This document shows positions 23,765 to 32,502 of a stretch of DNA of 64,000 bases, one piece after another; the first letter of the stretch is position 1; each line of letters begins with the position of its first letter. Where the stretch lies: positions 62,001 to 126,000 of the forward strand of contig CADCVE010000007.1 in NCBI GenBank assembly GCA_902806065.1, given 5' to 3'. The notes beneath the pieces were generated by a model. That model ran no database searches and had not been told where the DNA came from. It saw only the letters and a program-made list of their open reading frames with translations. Origin of the DNA: an uncultured Rubrobacteraceae bacterium (GTDB taxonomy: Bacteria; Actinomycetota; Rubrobacteria; Rubrobacterales; Rubrobacteraceae). The position numbers and the translations under genes were made by a program.

Positions 23765-25180
23765 TCAAACGAAACCTCCGATCACCGCCAGAACCACGAC
23801 CGAAACCGCCACCGGAGCGAGCGCCAATCGCGCAACCTCGCCCTCCCGTCCGGCGAGGCCCACCGCGGTCGCCGCCAGCACCACTCTCTGCGGCGCGAGC
23901 ATGCTCGCGTGACTCCCGGCTACGTTCTGCACCGCCGCCACGAACCCCTCGGATTCCCCCAGGCTCCGCGCTGCCTCCACCTGCAGCGACATAAACAGCG
24001 CGTTCGACGCCGCATTCGAACCAGTAAGTGCCCCGCCGAGCGCCCCAACCACCGGCGCCACCACCGGAAAGAACCCTCCGAAGGCCGCCGCTCCCATCGC
24101 CAGCGTCGACGCCGCCCCCGAAGCCGCCACCACCTGACCGGCGAGTACGAACGTCACCACCGCCCCCGCCGTCGGCAAGAACTGCCCGAAAGTCCGCTGG
24201 CCCGCCGAAAGGATCGCCCCAACAGCCAGCCCGAACAAAACAGCGGCGAACGCCGCCGACAGAAACAACGCGAGCCCCGGCCCCGCGAACACCGGTCCCA
24301 GAGACGCCAGCCACTCCCTCAAGAAACCGGGACCGTTGGCTACCGTGAGCAGCGCGAGGAGGAACACGTACGGCAGCATCGCTGTAACCGGCGTCCTCGA
24401 ACCCGAAAGCCTCCGCCACCTTGCCGCGAGAAACACTCCCGTTGCCGCCAACCCTCCAACGGCTCCGGAGAGTTCCGGGACGAGAAACAGGCTGGTCAGC
24501 AACGTACTCCCGCCCGCCACCAGCCCGAGCATGACAGCCTCCAGGCCGCGTCTCCTGACGCCCCGCCATCCTCCCGCGAGGGCCACGGCGGCAACGGCAT
24601 AAACGGGGAAGAGGGGGAGGCTGAGGAGGGCACTCCCATCGGAGAGTTCGGCAAAGCTCGTGCCGGAGAGGTCCGCCCCGATCACAGTCCCAATCCCCAG
24701 CGCTCCCCACGGCACCGCGCACTGTCCCCAACTCGATAGCACCGCCGCCTTGATCGGCGAAAACCCCGCTGCCAGCAGTATTGGAGCACTGATGACCACC
24801 GCCACCCCAAACCCCGTCACCGACTCGAAGAACGGCGCCGCTCCAATAACCACTACCAGCGCCAATGCCTCCCGCTCCGGCTCCAACCTCCCCAGAAACT
24901 CCGACACCCGCTCGATCGCCCCTCCAGCCGACAACAAGTTGTAAAGTAACAACCCCCCGAACAACACGTACAGTACCCTCCCCGAAGTCCCAAGCCCCTC
25001 CAAGAGAGCAGGCCCCAAAGACCCAGAAGCCCCCAACCCCGGATAGAACAGCGCCCCCGCAAGCGCCGCGAACAACGCCGCCACCCCCGACCAAATCGCC
25101 GGCCACCGCAGCAACACCAGCGCAACCCCAGCCACCACAAACGGCGCCCCCGCCACGAGATAATCGAAAAATTCTCCCAT
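23765..25180 (-). CDS. L-lactate/glycolate permease family transporter
   Basis: 471 residues from ATG 25180, about 12-14 membrane segments, LctP family. Characteristic blocks are FFESVTGFGVAVVISAPIL, SSWGQCAVPWGALGIGT and LTGSNAASNALFMSLQVEAA, plus SHASMLAPQRVVLAAT near the end. Transports lactate or glycolate with protons. A longer frame to 25396 is Pro-rich shadow sequence overlapping the divergent regulator. Only 20 bases separate this ATG from the XRE-cupin ATG, so control by that regulator is very likely. Confidence 0.9.
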   Translation of the reverse strand: MGEFFDYLVAGAPFVVAGVALVLLRWPAIWSGVAALFAALAGALFYPGLGASGSLGPALLEGLGTSGRVLYVLFGGLLLYNLLSAGGAIERVSEFLGRLEPEREALALVVVIGAAPFFESVTGFGVAVVISAPILLAAGFSPIKAAVLSSWGQCAVPWGALGIGTVIGADLSGTSFAELSDGSALLSLPLFPVYAVAAVALAGGWRGVRRRGLEAVMLGLVAGGSTLLTSLFLVPELSGAVGGLAATGVFLAARWRRLSGSRTPVTAMLPYVFLLALLTVANGPGFLREWLASLGPVFAGPGLALFLSAAFAAVLFGLAVGAILSAGQRTFGQFLPTAGAVVTFVLAGQVVAASGAASTLAMGAAAFGGFFPVVAPVVGALGGALTGSNAASNALFMSLQVEAARSLGESEGFVAAVQNVAGSHASMLAPQRVVLAATAVGLAGREGEVARLALAPVAVSVVVLAVIGGFV

Positions 25181-25182
25181 GT

Positions 25183-25196
25183 TAGAATATCTTCTA
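25183..25196. promoter_or_regulatory. Palindromic operator / overlapping promoters
   Basis: TAGAA (25183-25187) and TTCTA (25192-25196) are exact inverted repeats with a TATC spacer, filling most of the 20 bases between the divergent start codons of the permease and the XRE-cupin regulator. On the plus strand TAGAAT at 25183-25188 looks like a -10 box, which would give transcripts with leaders of only a few bases on both sides. Confidence 0.55.
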
Positions 25197-25200
25197 CCAA

Positions 25201-25800
25201 ATGAGCGGACGAGAATCAACGGGGGTTTCGGAGGCGGACGCGGTCTCCGCGGGGAGGTTGGGGGCGCGGGTGCGGGATCTCCGGCGGGGGCGGGGGCTGA
25301 CATTGGAGGAGCTTGCGGAGCGGTCGGGGGTGAGCCGCGCCATGATCTCCAAGTTAGAGCGCGGCGAGAAGAACCCGACGTTGGTAGTTGCGGCAAAGCT
25401 GGCCGAAGGCTTCGGGGTAACGCTCTCGCAGCTTGTTGGTATGGAGGAGAGGCGGGAGGTCGTGGTTGTGCCCCGAGACCGGCGAATAGTCATGCGCGAT
25501 CCCGACACCGGCTTCGAGCGCCAACTCCTCTCCCCGAGCTTCGGGGGCCGCGGCATCGAGTTCATCCGCAACGTTATCCCGGAAGGCTCCGCTTCCGGCG
25601 AGTTCCCCCCGCACCGCCGCGGGGTGGAGGAATACATCGTAGTCGAGAAGGGGCGTTTGAAGTCGGTAATCGGGGGCGAAGAGTACCTGTTGGAAGAGGG
25701 AGACGCTATGTACTTTGAGGCGGACGTCACGCATCGGTTCGCCAACGCGGGGGACGGCGAGTGCAGCTACTATCTGGTCATCGTTTCGGAAGGGATCTGA
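25201..25800 (+). CDS. XRE-cupin transcriptional regulator
   Basis: 199 residues: an XRE helix-turn-helix at ~18-75 (LGARVRDLRRGRGLTLEELAERSGVSRAMISKLERGEKNPTL) and a cupin sensor domain at ~110-195 (FPPHRRGVEEYIVVEKGRL, EEGDAMYFEADVTHRF with metal/ligand-binding His). Such proteins sense a small ligand and often repress a divergent catabolic or transport gene; the lactate permease is the obvious target. ATG 25201 has no Shine-Dalgarno sequence, consistent with leaderless translation. Confidence 0.9.
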   Translation: MSGRESTGVSEADAVSAGRLGARVRDLRRGRGLTLEELAERSGVSRAMISKLERGEKNPTLVVAAKLAEGFGVTLSQLVGMEERREVVVVPRDRRIVMRDPDTGFERQLLSPSFGGRGIEFIRNVIPEGSASGEFPPHRRGVEEYIVVEKGRLKSVIGGEEYLLEEGDAMYFEADVTHRFANAGDGECSYYLVIVSEGI

Positions 25801-25863
25801 TAGCGAAAGCTATGGCGCATGGAGAGAGTGCAACTTGGCCGCTCTTTCGCGCTCAGGACTTGT

Positions 25864-27066
25864 CTAGAGTCCATATTCGCCGGTAGCCAGTTGCGAAAGG
25901 ACCCGTTCGCGCAGGGCTGAGACGTCGAGAGGGGGGGCGTAGAGGTCTTTGAGTGGTTGCAGCAGGTCGTGTGCGCCGGCGGGGACCGGAGAGCTTGCGG
26001 GGACTACTTCGCGGGTGCCGTCTTCGAGAGCCAGGAGACGTTTCCTGCCGCCACGTTTGCCGCGTTTGGAGCGGTCTTCGCCGTTAACTTCGACGATGTC
26101 CAGGGAGTAGTCGACCATTGGGGCGGAGGCGATCTCCCCGCCTATCCCGTAGGCGTCGCAGACGGGGTTGAGGTGCAGGATGTACTCGACGTCTATGCCG
26201 CCGGAGGCGAAGATCTTGACGTGCCCGAAGCCGTTGCGGTCGAGTTCCCAGCGGACCTCGCGTATGAGGTCCCGGAAGTCTCCGCGGCGGTTGCCGGGTG
26301 TGTCGATCCTAATGGACTCAATGGTATCCGGGATGGCGCGGGCGGCGATCAGGGCGCCGAACTTCTCGTCGTCGAAGGTGTCTATGAGGATGGTACGCGG
26401 TATGTCCTCGGAGACAGCCTCGTCGAAGGCCTTCGCGGTCTCCGCGGTCGAGCCGAGGATGAGGGCGAGGGCGTGAGGGATGGTGCCGGTGGCGGCAATA
26501 CCGAGGCGTTTGGCGGCCAGCTCCACGGCGACCCCGTCGCACCCGCCGAGGTAGGCGGCGCGTTCGATCATCGGCGTTACGGAAGGATGCATGCGGCGAG
26601 CCCCGAATGAGATGACCGGCCGCTCGCCCGCCGCCAACCGGCACCGCGCCGCTCCCGTAGCTACCCCCGAGGCCTGGCATAGGAAGCCCAGGATGGCCGT
26701 TTCGTGCTCGGCGAAGGCCCCGTAAGGTCCTGAGAGCGTCAGGACGGGCTGGTTGGGGCGGCAGATCGTACCCTCCGGCACCGACCTCGCTTCGACCTCG
26801 ACCCCATCCAGAAGACTCGCTACCTCGTCCAGACCCGCGACGACGAACCACGCGCTGTCGTCGGAGGTCTTGTACGCGACCTCTACGTGAACCGGAGTAT
26901 TCTCCAGCCCGCGGGCGCGCAGGACCTCCATCGTGCGGTGAAAGTAGACGTCCGCGACCTCCGCGCCCCGGATCTCCTCCTCAGAAGCTGTGTTGAATCC
27001 CAGCGATCCACCGCCGGTATTCTCGCCTCCACCATTCCTGACTCCGCCTACGCCTTCCCCATGCAA
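25864..27066 (-). CDS. pncB: Nicotinate phosphoribosyltransferase (short, archaeal-like type)
   Basis: 400 residues from TTG 27066. Visible family blocks: EVADVYFHRTMEVL, EGTICRPNQPVLTLSG, FGARRMHPSVTPMIERAAYLGGCDG, GTIPHALALILG, LIDTFDDEK and FASGGIDVEYILHL (phosphate-binding loop). It makes nicotinate mononucleotide from nicotinate, entering NAD salvage. The frame reads on to 27180, but TTG 27066 is preceded by GGAAGGAA at good spacing and avoids a non-conserved stretch. Final ~60 residues include a basic insertion (RSKRGKRGGRKR). Confidence 0.87.
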   Translation of the reverse strand: MHGEGVGGVRNGGGENTGGGSLGFNTASEEEIRGAEVADVYFHRTMEVLRARGLENTPVHVEVAYKTSDDSAWFVVAGLDEVASLLDGVEVEARSVPEGTICRPNQPVLTLSGPYGAFAEHETAILGFLCQASGVATGAARCRLAAGERPVISFGARRMHPSVTPMIERAAYLGGCDGVAVELAAKRLGIAATGTIPHALALILGSTAETAKAFDEAVSEDIPRTILIDTFDDEKFGALIAARAIPDTIESIRIDTPGNRRGDFRDLIREVRWELDRNGFGHVKIFASGGIDVEYILHLNPVCDAYGIGGEIASAPMVDYSLDIVEVNGEDRSKRGKRGGRKRLLALEDGTREVVPASSPVPAGAHDLLQPLKDLYAPPLDVSALRERVLSQLATGEYGL

Positions 27067-27377
27067 TGCAATTTCCTTCCGCTGACTTCCCACCGAACGA
27101 GTATCATAGCCAATAACAGCGGCATAGACCTTCGCCGCGCAATACGACCCGCCGCTCCAAGTCGGCCTCATCAGGCCCAAGTTGCGCCACCAAAACTACA
27201 AACGGGAGTGCACTGTGGTTGAGGGGGAATCGTCGGAGGCCTTGAAGCAGCGACTGTCATTACAAGAACCGTGCGTGTGGCGCAACAACTGTCGGGAACA
27301 CTGCGATGGTCGTCTGAACCCGCGGGCCTCTCTCGATGCCGGTAACCCTGGGTCGGCGGTTTGCCTATAATGGAGTC
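27067..27377. promoter_or_regulatory. Divergent promoter region of pncB and gamma-glutamyltransferase
   Basis: No convincing gene in this interval. A perfect TATAAT at 27366-27371 ends 6 bases before the ATG of the gamma-glutamyltransferase gene, so transcription should begin at or next to the start codon (leaderless mRNA). A small hairpin (GGCCT-CATC-AGGCC around 27164-27177) sits in the pncB leader. No NAD riboswitch (nadA type) pattern was recognised. Confidence 0.5.
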
Positions 27378-28982
27378 ATGGACTCTACTGGGGATCTTCA
27401 AGAAGGTACGAGCTTCGCGGCCTCCGCGGGCACCCACTATGCAGCCGAGGCTGCAGCCGAGGTCTACGGGGCGGGTGGCAACGCTGCTGATGCGGCGGTC
27501 GCCGCCGCCGCCGCCGTCGGCGTAACCGAGCCGCTCATGAGCAGCATCGGTGGTGGTGGGTTCGCCCTCGTTCGGGCGCCGGGTGAAGGAACGTCCGGCG
27601 GGTCCGGCACGGCGGAGGTGATCGACTACTACGACTGCATGCCGGGGAAGGGTCTGCCGCCGGCTGCTTTCGGGGCGTCGGGAAGTCCGACGACCATGAT
27701 CCTCAAGTACGGCGCGGGCGTAGAATCCATCGTTGGCGCCGCCTCCTGTGCCGTCCCCGGTTCCCTGCGCGGTTGGGAACTCCTCTTGCGCCGCCACGGC
27801 AAGCTCACCCTGCGCGAGGCGCTCGCCCCGGCCGTGCGGCTCGCCCGGGACGGCTTCGAACTCTGCAAGACCAGCGGGATGTGGTTCGAGGTCGCCGAAG
27901 AGGTCCTGCGCCTCACCGACGAGACTCGAAAAAACTTCTACACCAACGGCCGCGTTTACCGCACTAGCGAGGAGATACGTTTCCCGGAGCTGGCTGAGAC
28001 TCTACAGGCCGTAGGCGAGGCTGGCGCCGACCTCTTCTACGAGGGTGACATGGCGCGCCGCATCTCCTCGTACATCCTCGCCGAGGGCGGCATTGTCACC
28101 GAAGAGGATCTCGCCTCCTACGAGGCTATAGTCCGCGAACCTCTGTCCTTCGACTACAACGGCCGCACCCTCTACACCAACGGCCCGCCCTCCGCCGGCG
28201 GCCCGACGCTGGCCCAGATGATGCGTGTAATCTCGGGCTATGATCTGATGAGCCTCCCCGACGAGGACTACGGAAAGATACTCGCCGGCGCCATGAAGTA
28301 CGCTCTGGAGGACCGCGACCGGGCTTACACCGAGATCTCCGAGAACGCCGCGGTTGCCAGGCATCTAATAAGCGAAGACTACGTACGCGCCCAGCGAGCC
28401 CGCATCTTCTCCGGCTCCGGCTCCGCCTCTGGCGATTCCTTCGGCTCCCCGCACACCACGCACCTCTCCTGCGTGGACGAGACCGGACTCGCTGTATCCA
28501 TCACCGCGAGCATGGGCTATGGGTCGGGGATAGTCATCCCCGGCACCGGCATCCCGATGAACAACGCCCTCGGCGAGCCGGAGTTGAACCCCAGGGGATT
28601 TCATGCGCTGTCCCCCGGCGAGCGTTTGATCTCCACCATGAGCCCGACGATCCTTTCATCGCCCGACGGCGACCTCGTCTCCCTGGGCTCACCCGGCGCA
28701 TCCCGCATCCCCACCGCCGTGATGCAGGCACTCGTGAACGTAGTGGATCATGGCCTCCCGCTCGAAACCGCCGTCTGCGCCCCGCGCTTGCACGCCGAGA
28801 GGAACCTCCTGGCCTACGAGTCCGGCGCCAGGAAGCCTGACATCTCCGGCTACGAGCGGGTCCTCGCCTACGAAGAACCCTCGATGTACTTCGGCGGAGT
28901 AAACGCCGTCCGCCGTACGCCCGAGGGCGCCTTCGAGGCCGCCGCCGACCCCCGCCGCTCCGGCGGCGCGGCCTTTGGCTGA
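27378..28982 (+). CDS. Gamma-glutamyltransferase family protein
   Basis: 534 residues. N-terminal subunit marks: GTHYAAEAAAEVYGAGGNAADAAVAAAAAVGVTEPLMSSIGGGGFAL. The maturation site is HTTHLSCVDETGLAVSITASM, in which Thr of TTHLS is the autocatalytic nucleophile, followed by STMSPTIL and GSPGASRIPTAVMQ. The protein cleaves gamma-glutamyl bonds of glutathione-like peptides, or another gamma-glutamyl amide. No signal peptide is visible, so it is probably cytoplasmic, unlike most relatives. ATG 27378; overlaps the arginase gene by 8 bases. Confidence 0.9.
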   Translation: MDSTGDLQEGTSFAASAGTHYAAEAAAEVYGAGGNAADAAVAAAAAVGVTEPLMSSIGGGGFALVRAPGEGTSGGSGTAEVIDYYDCMPGKGLPPAAFGASGSPTTMILKYGAGVESIVGAASCAVPGSLRGWELLLRRHGKLTLREALAPAVRLARDGFELCKTSGMWFEVAEEVLRLTDETRKNFYTNGRVYRTSEEIRFPELAETLQAVGEAGADLFYEGDMARRISSYILAEGGIVTEEDLASYEAIVREPLSFDYNGRTLYTNGPPSAGGPTLAQMMRVISGYDLMSLPDEDYGKILAGAMKYALEDRDRAYTEISENAAVARHLISEDYVRAQRARIFSGSGSASGDSFGSPHTTHLSCVDETGLAVSITASMGYGSGIVIPGTGIPMNNALGEPELNPRGFHALSPGERLISTMSPTILSSPDGDLVSLGSPGASRIPTAVMQALVNVVDHGLPLETAVCAPRLHAERNLLAYESGARKPDISGYERVLAYEEPSMYFGGVNAVRRTPEGAFEAAADPRRSGGAAFG

Positions 28983-29919
28983 CGAACCGCCCGGGAGAAT
29001 ACCGGGGGCGGGGCGCCTTCCGGTGGGCATACTCGGTGTGCCGATGGACCTCGGGCAGGACCGGCGCGGCGTGGACATGGGACCCTCGGCGATCCGCTAC
29101 GCTCGTCTTAATGGGACACTCCAAGACCTGGGCTACCCGGTAACCGACTTCGGCAATGTCCAGACTCCGGTCCCCGAGACCGTTGAGGAGGAGATGGGCG
29201 ACAATGTTGCCGCCATCTGCGGCGTATGCGAGGAGACCGCCGAAAAGGCCGCACGCATGCTCTCGGACGGCCTCTTCCCGGTGTTCCTCGGCGGGGACCA
29301 CTCTATCTCCATCGGCACCGTCTCGGGCGTCGCGAGATCCACGGCTTCCGCGGGCCGCACCGGTGTGCTGTGGCTCGATGCCCACGCGGATTTCAACACA
29401 CCAGATACCTCGCCCTCCGGCAACATCCACGGTATGCCGCTCGCCATCCTGACCGGCCGTGGCTACCCCGAACTCGTGGATATCGGTGGCGGGACCACCG
29501 TGCGGGGCAGCGATATCGTCATCGTGGGCTTGCGTTCCGTTGACCGCGAGGAGCGAGAGCTGCTAACCAGGGCCGGGGTCAACGTGTACACCATGAAGGA
29601 CGTGGACGCCTACGGCGTCGCGAGCGTGATTCGCGGTGCCTTGAAGAACCTCTCGCACCTCGAACGGATACATCTCTCCTTCGACCTCGACGTCTTGGAC
29701 CCGGAGGTGGCGCCTGGTGTCGGGACGCCAGTCAGGGGCGGTCTCACCTACCGTGAGGCACATCTCATCATGGAACTCATCAACGAGGCTGGAGTAGTTA
29801 CGTCCCTGGATGTCGTAGAGGTCAACCCTATCCTCGACTCCAGAAATGGCACTGCCGAGCTAGCTGTGGAGCTCATTGGCAGCCTCATGGGACGCCAGAT
29901 CATCGGTTTGCCGGGCTAG
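28975..29919 (+). CDS. rocF: Arginase
   Basis: 314 residues, ureohydrolase fold with both metal sites: GGDHSISIG, LDAHADFNTPDTSPSGNIHGMPLA and SFDLDVLDPEVAPGVGTPV. The SGNIHGMP element favours arginase over agmatinase. It hydrolyses arginine to ornithine and urea; with the gamma-glutamyltransferase ahead of it and the nitrilase and ftcD upstream, the neighbourhood points to nitrogen scavenging from amino acids. TTG start inside the end of the previous gene, so translation is coupled. Confidence 0.92.
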   Translation: MADEPPGRIPGAGRLPVGILGVPMDLGQDRRGVDMGPSAIRYARLNGTLQDLGYPVTDFGNVQTPVPETVEEEMGDNVAAICGVCEETAEKAARMLSDGLFPVFLGGDHSISIGTVSGVARSTASAGRTGVLWLDAHADFNTPDTSPSGNIHGMPLAILTGRGYPELVDIGGGTTVRGSDIVIVGLRSVDREERELLTRAGVNVYTMKDVDAYGVASVIRGALKNLSHLERIHLSFDLDVLDPEVAPGVGTPVRGGLTYREAHLIMELINEAGVVTSLDVVEVNPILDSRNGTAELAVELIGSLMGRQIIGLPG

Positions 29920-30101
29920 ACAAGGACCTGAACCGCGTGAGACCCCCGCGCCGCGGGACTGACAGGAGGCATGCGGAGGTCCCATTCTTCTAACGAGCGG
30001 CCGAAATTCACGAAAATCGACCGCCACCGCGCCACGAACCGCGATGAAAGAGTCTTACTCTGATCTCTTGAACCGGCCGTCGCGCCGCGGATCATGCTCG
30101 A

Positions 30102-30254
30102 TCACCATTCGTCAATGCTGTCGTAGAGCGTCGTCACGAACAACCTCCGGTCCTTCTCCACCATACCTCGCTCCACCTACACCTTGCAGAGCTTACGGTC
30201 TGGCCTGATTCGGTACAGGGCGCCAACCGGCGTTGTTCTGCCAGTTCCCGTCAC
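30102..30254 (-). pseudogene. Relic resembling SMP-30/gluconolactonase beta-propeller
   Basis: A 51-codon minus-strand frame with one internal TAG encodes RTTPVGALYRIRPDRKL and, after the stop, EKDRRLFVTTLYDSIDEW, two segments that read like consecutive blades of SMP-30/regucalcin-type sugar lactonases (P-x-GALYRI-x-PD; then the LF/LYF-x-D/T-x-x-x-x-I blade). The rest of a ~290-residue gene is absent. The surrounding gene-free interval 29920-30402 otherwise holds only a weak hairpin after the arginase gene (GGGAC 29955-29959 with GTCCC 29979-29983). Confidence 0.35.
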
Positions 30255-30402
30255 CTCAGTGGCTCCTACAGGTCACCAGATAGTTGTGTCCGAGGACCAC
30301 TCCAGCGTCGCCCGAGCTACCCCAATCCCTACCTTTAAAAAAAGCATGCGACACTACTGAACTAACATCAAAAGAGACCGATATAAAAGGGGAAAGGCGC
30401 CG

Positions 30403-30825
30403 ATGTCCAACCGAAACCTTGAGGTTATCGAGGAGAATGGCAGCCGCGCTCCAGAGGGCGTCGAAGAGGACCGGATCGAGCGGCTCGGCACGCTCTGGCG
30501 CGCCCTCCCGGCCTGTATGGGTGCGCATGCTCGGCACTGTGCTCGAGGCCGCCTCGGGACCCGGATGCTGCGGCGTGCGGACCTCGGTGTGTCGGTCAGC
30601 GAGGGAGATCAGGAACTCTGCGCCTGCAATCTCCAGGACCGCTTCTCGATGGGCCAGTCCAAGGTCTTCTCCCATTTGGGGAAGCTCAAGGACGCGGGCC
30701 TCGTGCGCGAGGAGAAGCGTGGCAATAGTAACTTCTACTCCCTGGTTCGCGAGGCTGTCCAGGGCCTGCTCGGCGAGACCACCGAACATTTTATTGGCCG
30801 AGCGTCTCTGACCGCCAGTGTATGA
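30403..30825 (+). CDS. ArsR-family transcriptional regulator
   Basis: 140 residues. The C-terminal half is a clear ArsR winged helix: ELCACNLQD with the paired cysteines Cys73 and Cys75 used for arsenite/metalloid sensing, then MGQSKVFSHLGKLKDAGLVREEKRG and FYSL. The N-terminal half is atypical: the usual DPTRLRIL helix is replaced by TRMLRRADLG, and residues 1-50 have no clear family match. ATG with AAGGGGAAAGG upstream. Probably controls the MFS gene 67 bases downstream. Confidence 0.78.
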   Translation: MSNRNLEVIEENGSRAPEGVEEDRIERLGTLWRALPACMGAHARHCARGRLGTRMLRRADLGVSVSEGDQELCACNLQDRFSMGQSKVFSHLGKLKDAGLVREEKRGNSNFYSLVREAVQGLLGETTEHFIGRASLTASV

Positions 30826-30892
30826 TAGCTCCGCTGGACTATGCTGTGAAGTGGAGGTATGAGGTAATGACCGCCGGGTACGAGGATCTTCG

Positions 30893-32140
30893 TTGACCCG
30901 CCCCGCGACGGGTCCTTCGGACGGCACCGAAGACGCCGACGCGACTGCCTACAGGTGGCTCCTGGTCGTGGCCCTGGCCGTAATGGTCAACGTCGGTTAC
31001 GGGACGATCTTCTACTCCTTCAGCGTGCTCTTGAGCGAAGGGGCGGCAGCCTCCGAGTTCAGTCGCGCGATCCTCTCGGCTTCTTTGGGCCTCGGGGTGG
31101 TGGTCTCGGGCGCCGTAGCCCCGCTCGTCGGGACCATCTGCGACCTGCGTGGTCCCCGATGGGTGTTTCTGGCCGGCGCCGTGCTGGGATGCCTTGGGCT
31201 CGCTGCCTTCTCGCGGACCACCGAGGGCTGGCAGGTGGTGGTGGTCTGGACACTCCTTCTGGGTCCCGCGATGGCCTGTACCTTTTACGAGCCGGCCTAC
31301 GTAGCGATAGACCAGTGGTTCGGTGAGCGGCAGGGGAAGCCCTTGGGCCTGCTCACCGTTGTGGCGGGCCTGTCGGTGACCGTCTTCGTGCCCCTGAGCC
31401 AGTGGCTGCTCGGGCTCCTCGGCTGGCGCGGGGCGACCCTGGCCCTGAGCCTGATCCTGCTCGCCGCAGTGGGCTCCCTCTCGCTGCTCGTCGTGAGGGA
31501 CAGGCCACAGCCTCCCCGCGAGGAGTCAAGCGCACAGAGATTCAATCTCAAGAGCATCTACGCCGAGATGCTAGGGAGCTTCCACCACACCGACCGCACC
31601 TTCTGGCTGGTCACGGCGGCTTTTTTCTTGGGGCTCTCGGCGACGTTCGCCATGCTCTTCCACCAGGTTGCCTACCTGCAAGACCTCGGTTTCTCGCCAG
31701 CGGGGGTGGCCACGGCGGTGGGGCTCGCCGGTCTCGCCAGTCTACCGGCCCGCTTCGTCCTCCCCGCCCTCGGCGACCGCACCAGCCCGGCCCTCCTGGT
31801 TACGGTGGTCTTCGCCACCCTCGCTGCCTCCGCTCTGGTGATCTTCGAGGCCTCCGAGTGGTGGCGGGTCTACCTGTACGCGGCGCTTTTCGGAGCGGCC
31901 TTCGGTTCAGTGCTGCCGATGAGAGCTGTCGTGATGTCGCGGCACTTCGGAGGAGCGCTCTACGGACGGCTCATGGGCGTGCAATACGCCATGCTCGCCG
32001 TGGCCATCGCGGGAGGCCCCGCCCTGGCAGGACTCCTACGGGACCTTACGGGCACCTACGCGGCACCCTGGCTCGGGGCCGCAGCGGCGTTCGTACTGGC
32101 GATGCCTCCTATACTCGCGCTCAAGCAAGGCGCCGAGTGA
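30893..32140 (+). CDS. MFS transporter (MCT/oxalate-formate antiporter-like)
   Basis: 415 residues, 12 membrane segments, with the first-helix YGTIFYSFSVLLSE pattern and the RGPRWVFLAGA loop after helix 2 that resembles the monocarboxylate/OFA branch. The mid-loop (~200-225) is hydrophilic. Substrate is not readable. Its position behind a Cys-pair ArsR regulator raises the possibility of metalloid-linked efflux, but no arsenate reductase or arsenite pump is nearby. TTG start after GAGGATC. Confidence 0.85.
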   Translation: MTRPATGPSDGTEDADATAYRWLLVVALAVMVNVGYGTIFYSFSVLLSEGAAASEFSRAILSASLGLGVVVSGAVAPLVGTICDLRGPRWVFLAGAVLGCLGLAAFSRTTEGWQVVVVWTLLLGPAMACTFYEPAYVAIDQWFGERQGKPLGLLTVVAGLSVTVFVPLSQWLLGLLGWRGATLALSLILLAAVGSLSLLVVRDRPQPPREESSAQRFNLKSIYAEMLGSFHHTDRTFWLVTAAFFLGLSATFAMLFHQVAYLQDLGFSPAGVATAVGLAGLASLPARFVLPALGDRTSPALLVTVVFATLAASALVIFEASEWWRVYLYAALFGAAFGSVLPMRAVVMSRHFGGALYGRLMGVQYAMLAVAIAGGPALAGLLRDLTGTYAAPWLGAAAAFVLAMPPILALKQGAE

Positions 32141-32502
32141 CCTCATGTTGTTTTTGCTGCAACATGGCACACTTGTCGCCGTCTCCCACGCTACCTCGCA
32201 AGGGTAGTGTTCAATGTCCGTGTAACACAGGGTCCAGGGAGAACGTATAAACCAATGCTGACATACGAGGTGACGCTCGATGGAGAATTCTATAAAGAGT
32301 AGAGCGGCGTGAGACCGGGAGGAGAGCCGATAGAGGAGCCGAAAGCCGTGCGCCCCCGCATGCGCGGTGGGACTTCTCCGTCTAGGTCGGCCAACGCACC
32401 CTTGAAGAGGACGGCTGGCGACTCTCCATCTCTGATAGCCTTTGTATCAGAGATGGATTTATACGCAGCCACATTACCGCTCCACGGCAAGTATTGCTCT
32501 AG
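32141..32502. other. Intergenic region with a terminator hairpin
   Basis: Mostly without a convincing gene. CCATCTCTGATA (32426-32437) and TATCAGAGATGG (32445-32456) form a perfect 12-base-pair stem followed by ATTTAT, a probable terminator between the convergent MFS and permease genes. A 15-codon frame at 32254 with a good Shine-Dalgarno site (product MLTYEVTLDGEFYKE, then TAG) looks like the broken beginning of a small gene. Confidence 0.5.

Noticed and set aside
22965-25106. Very long Gly/Arg-rich frame on the minus strand across nitrilase and lactate permease
   Set aside because: Extremely biased composition, no motifs, and both underlying genes are clearly coding in other frames.
27140-27180. 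CTGATGA motif on the minus strand resembling a hammerhead ribozyme
   Set aside because: The required GAAA and cleavage-site elements are missing; only a 5-bp hairpin is present.
27182-27370. 62-codon plus-strand frame between pncB and gamma-glutamyltransferase
   Set aside because: No ribosome site or motif, and it runs through the predicted promoter of the downstream gene.
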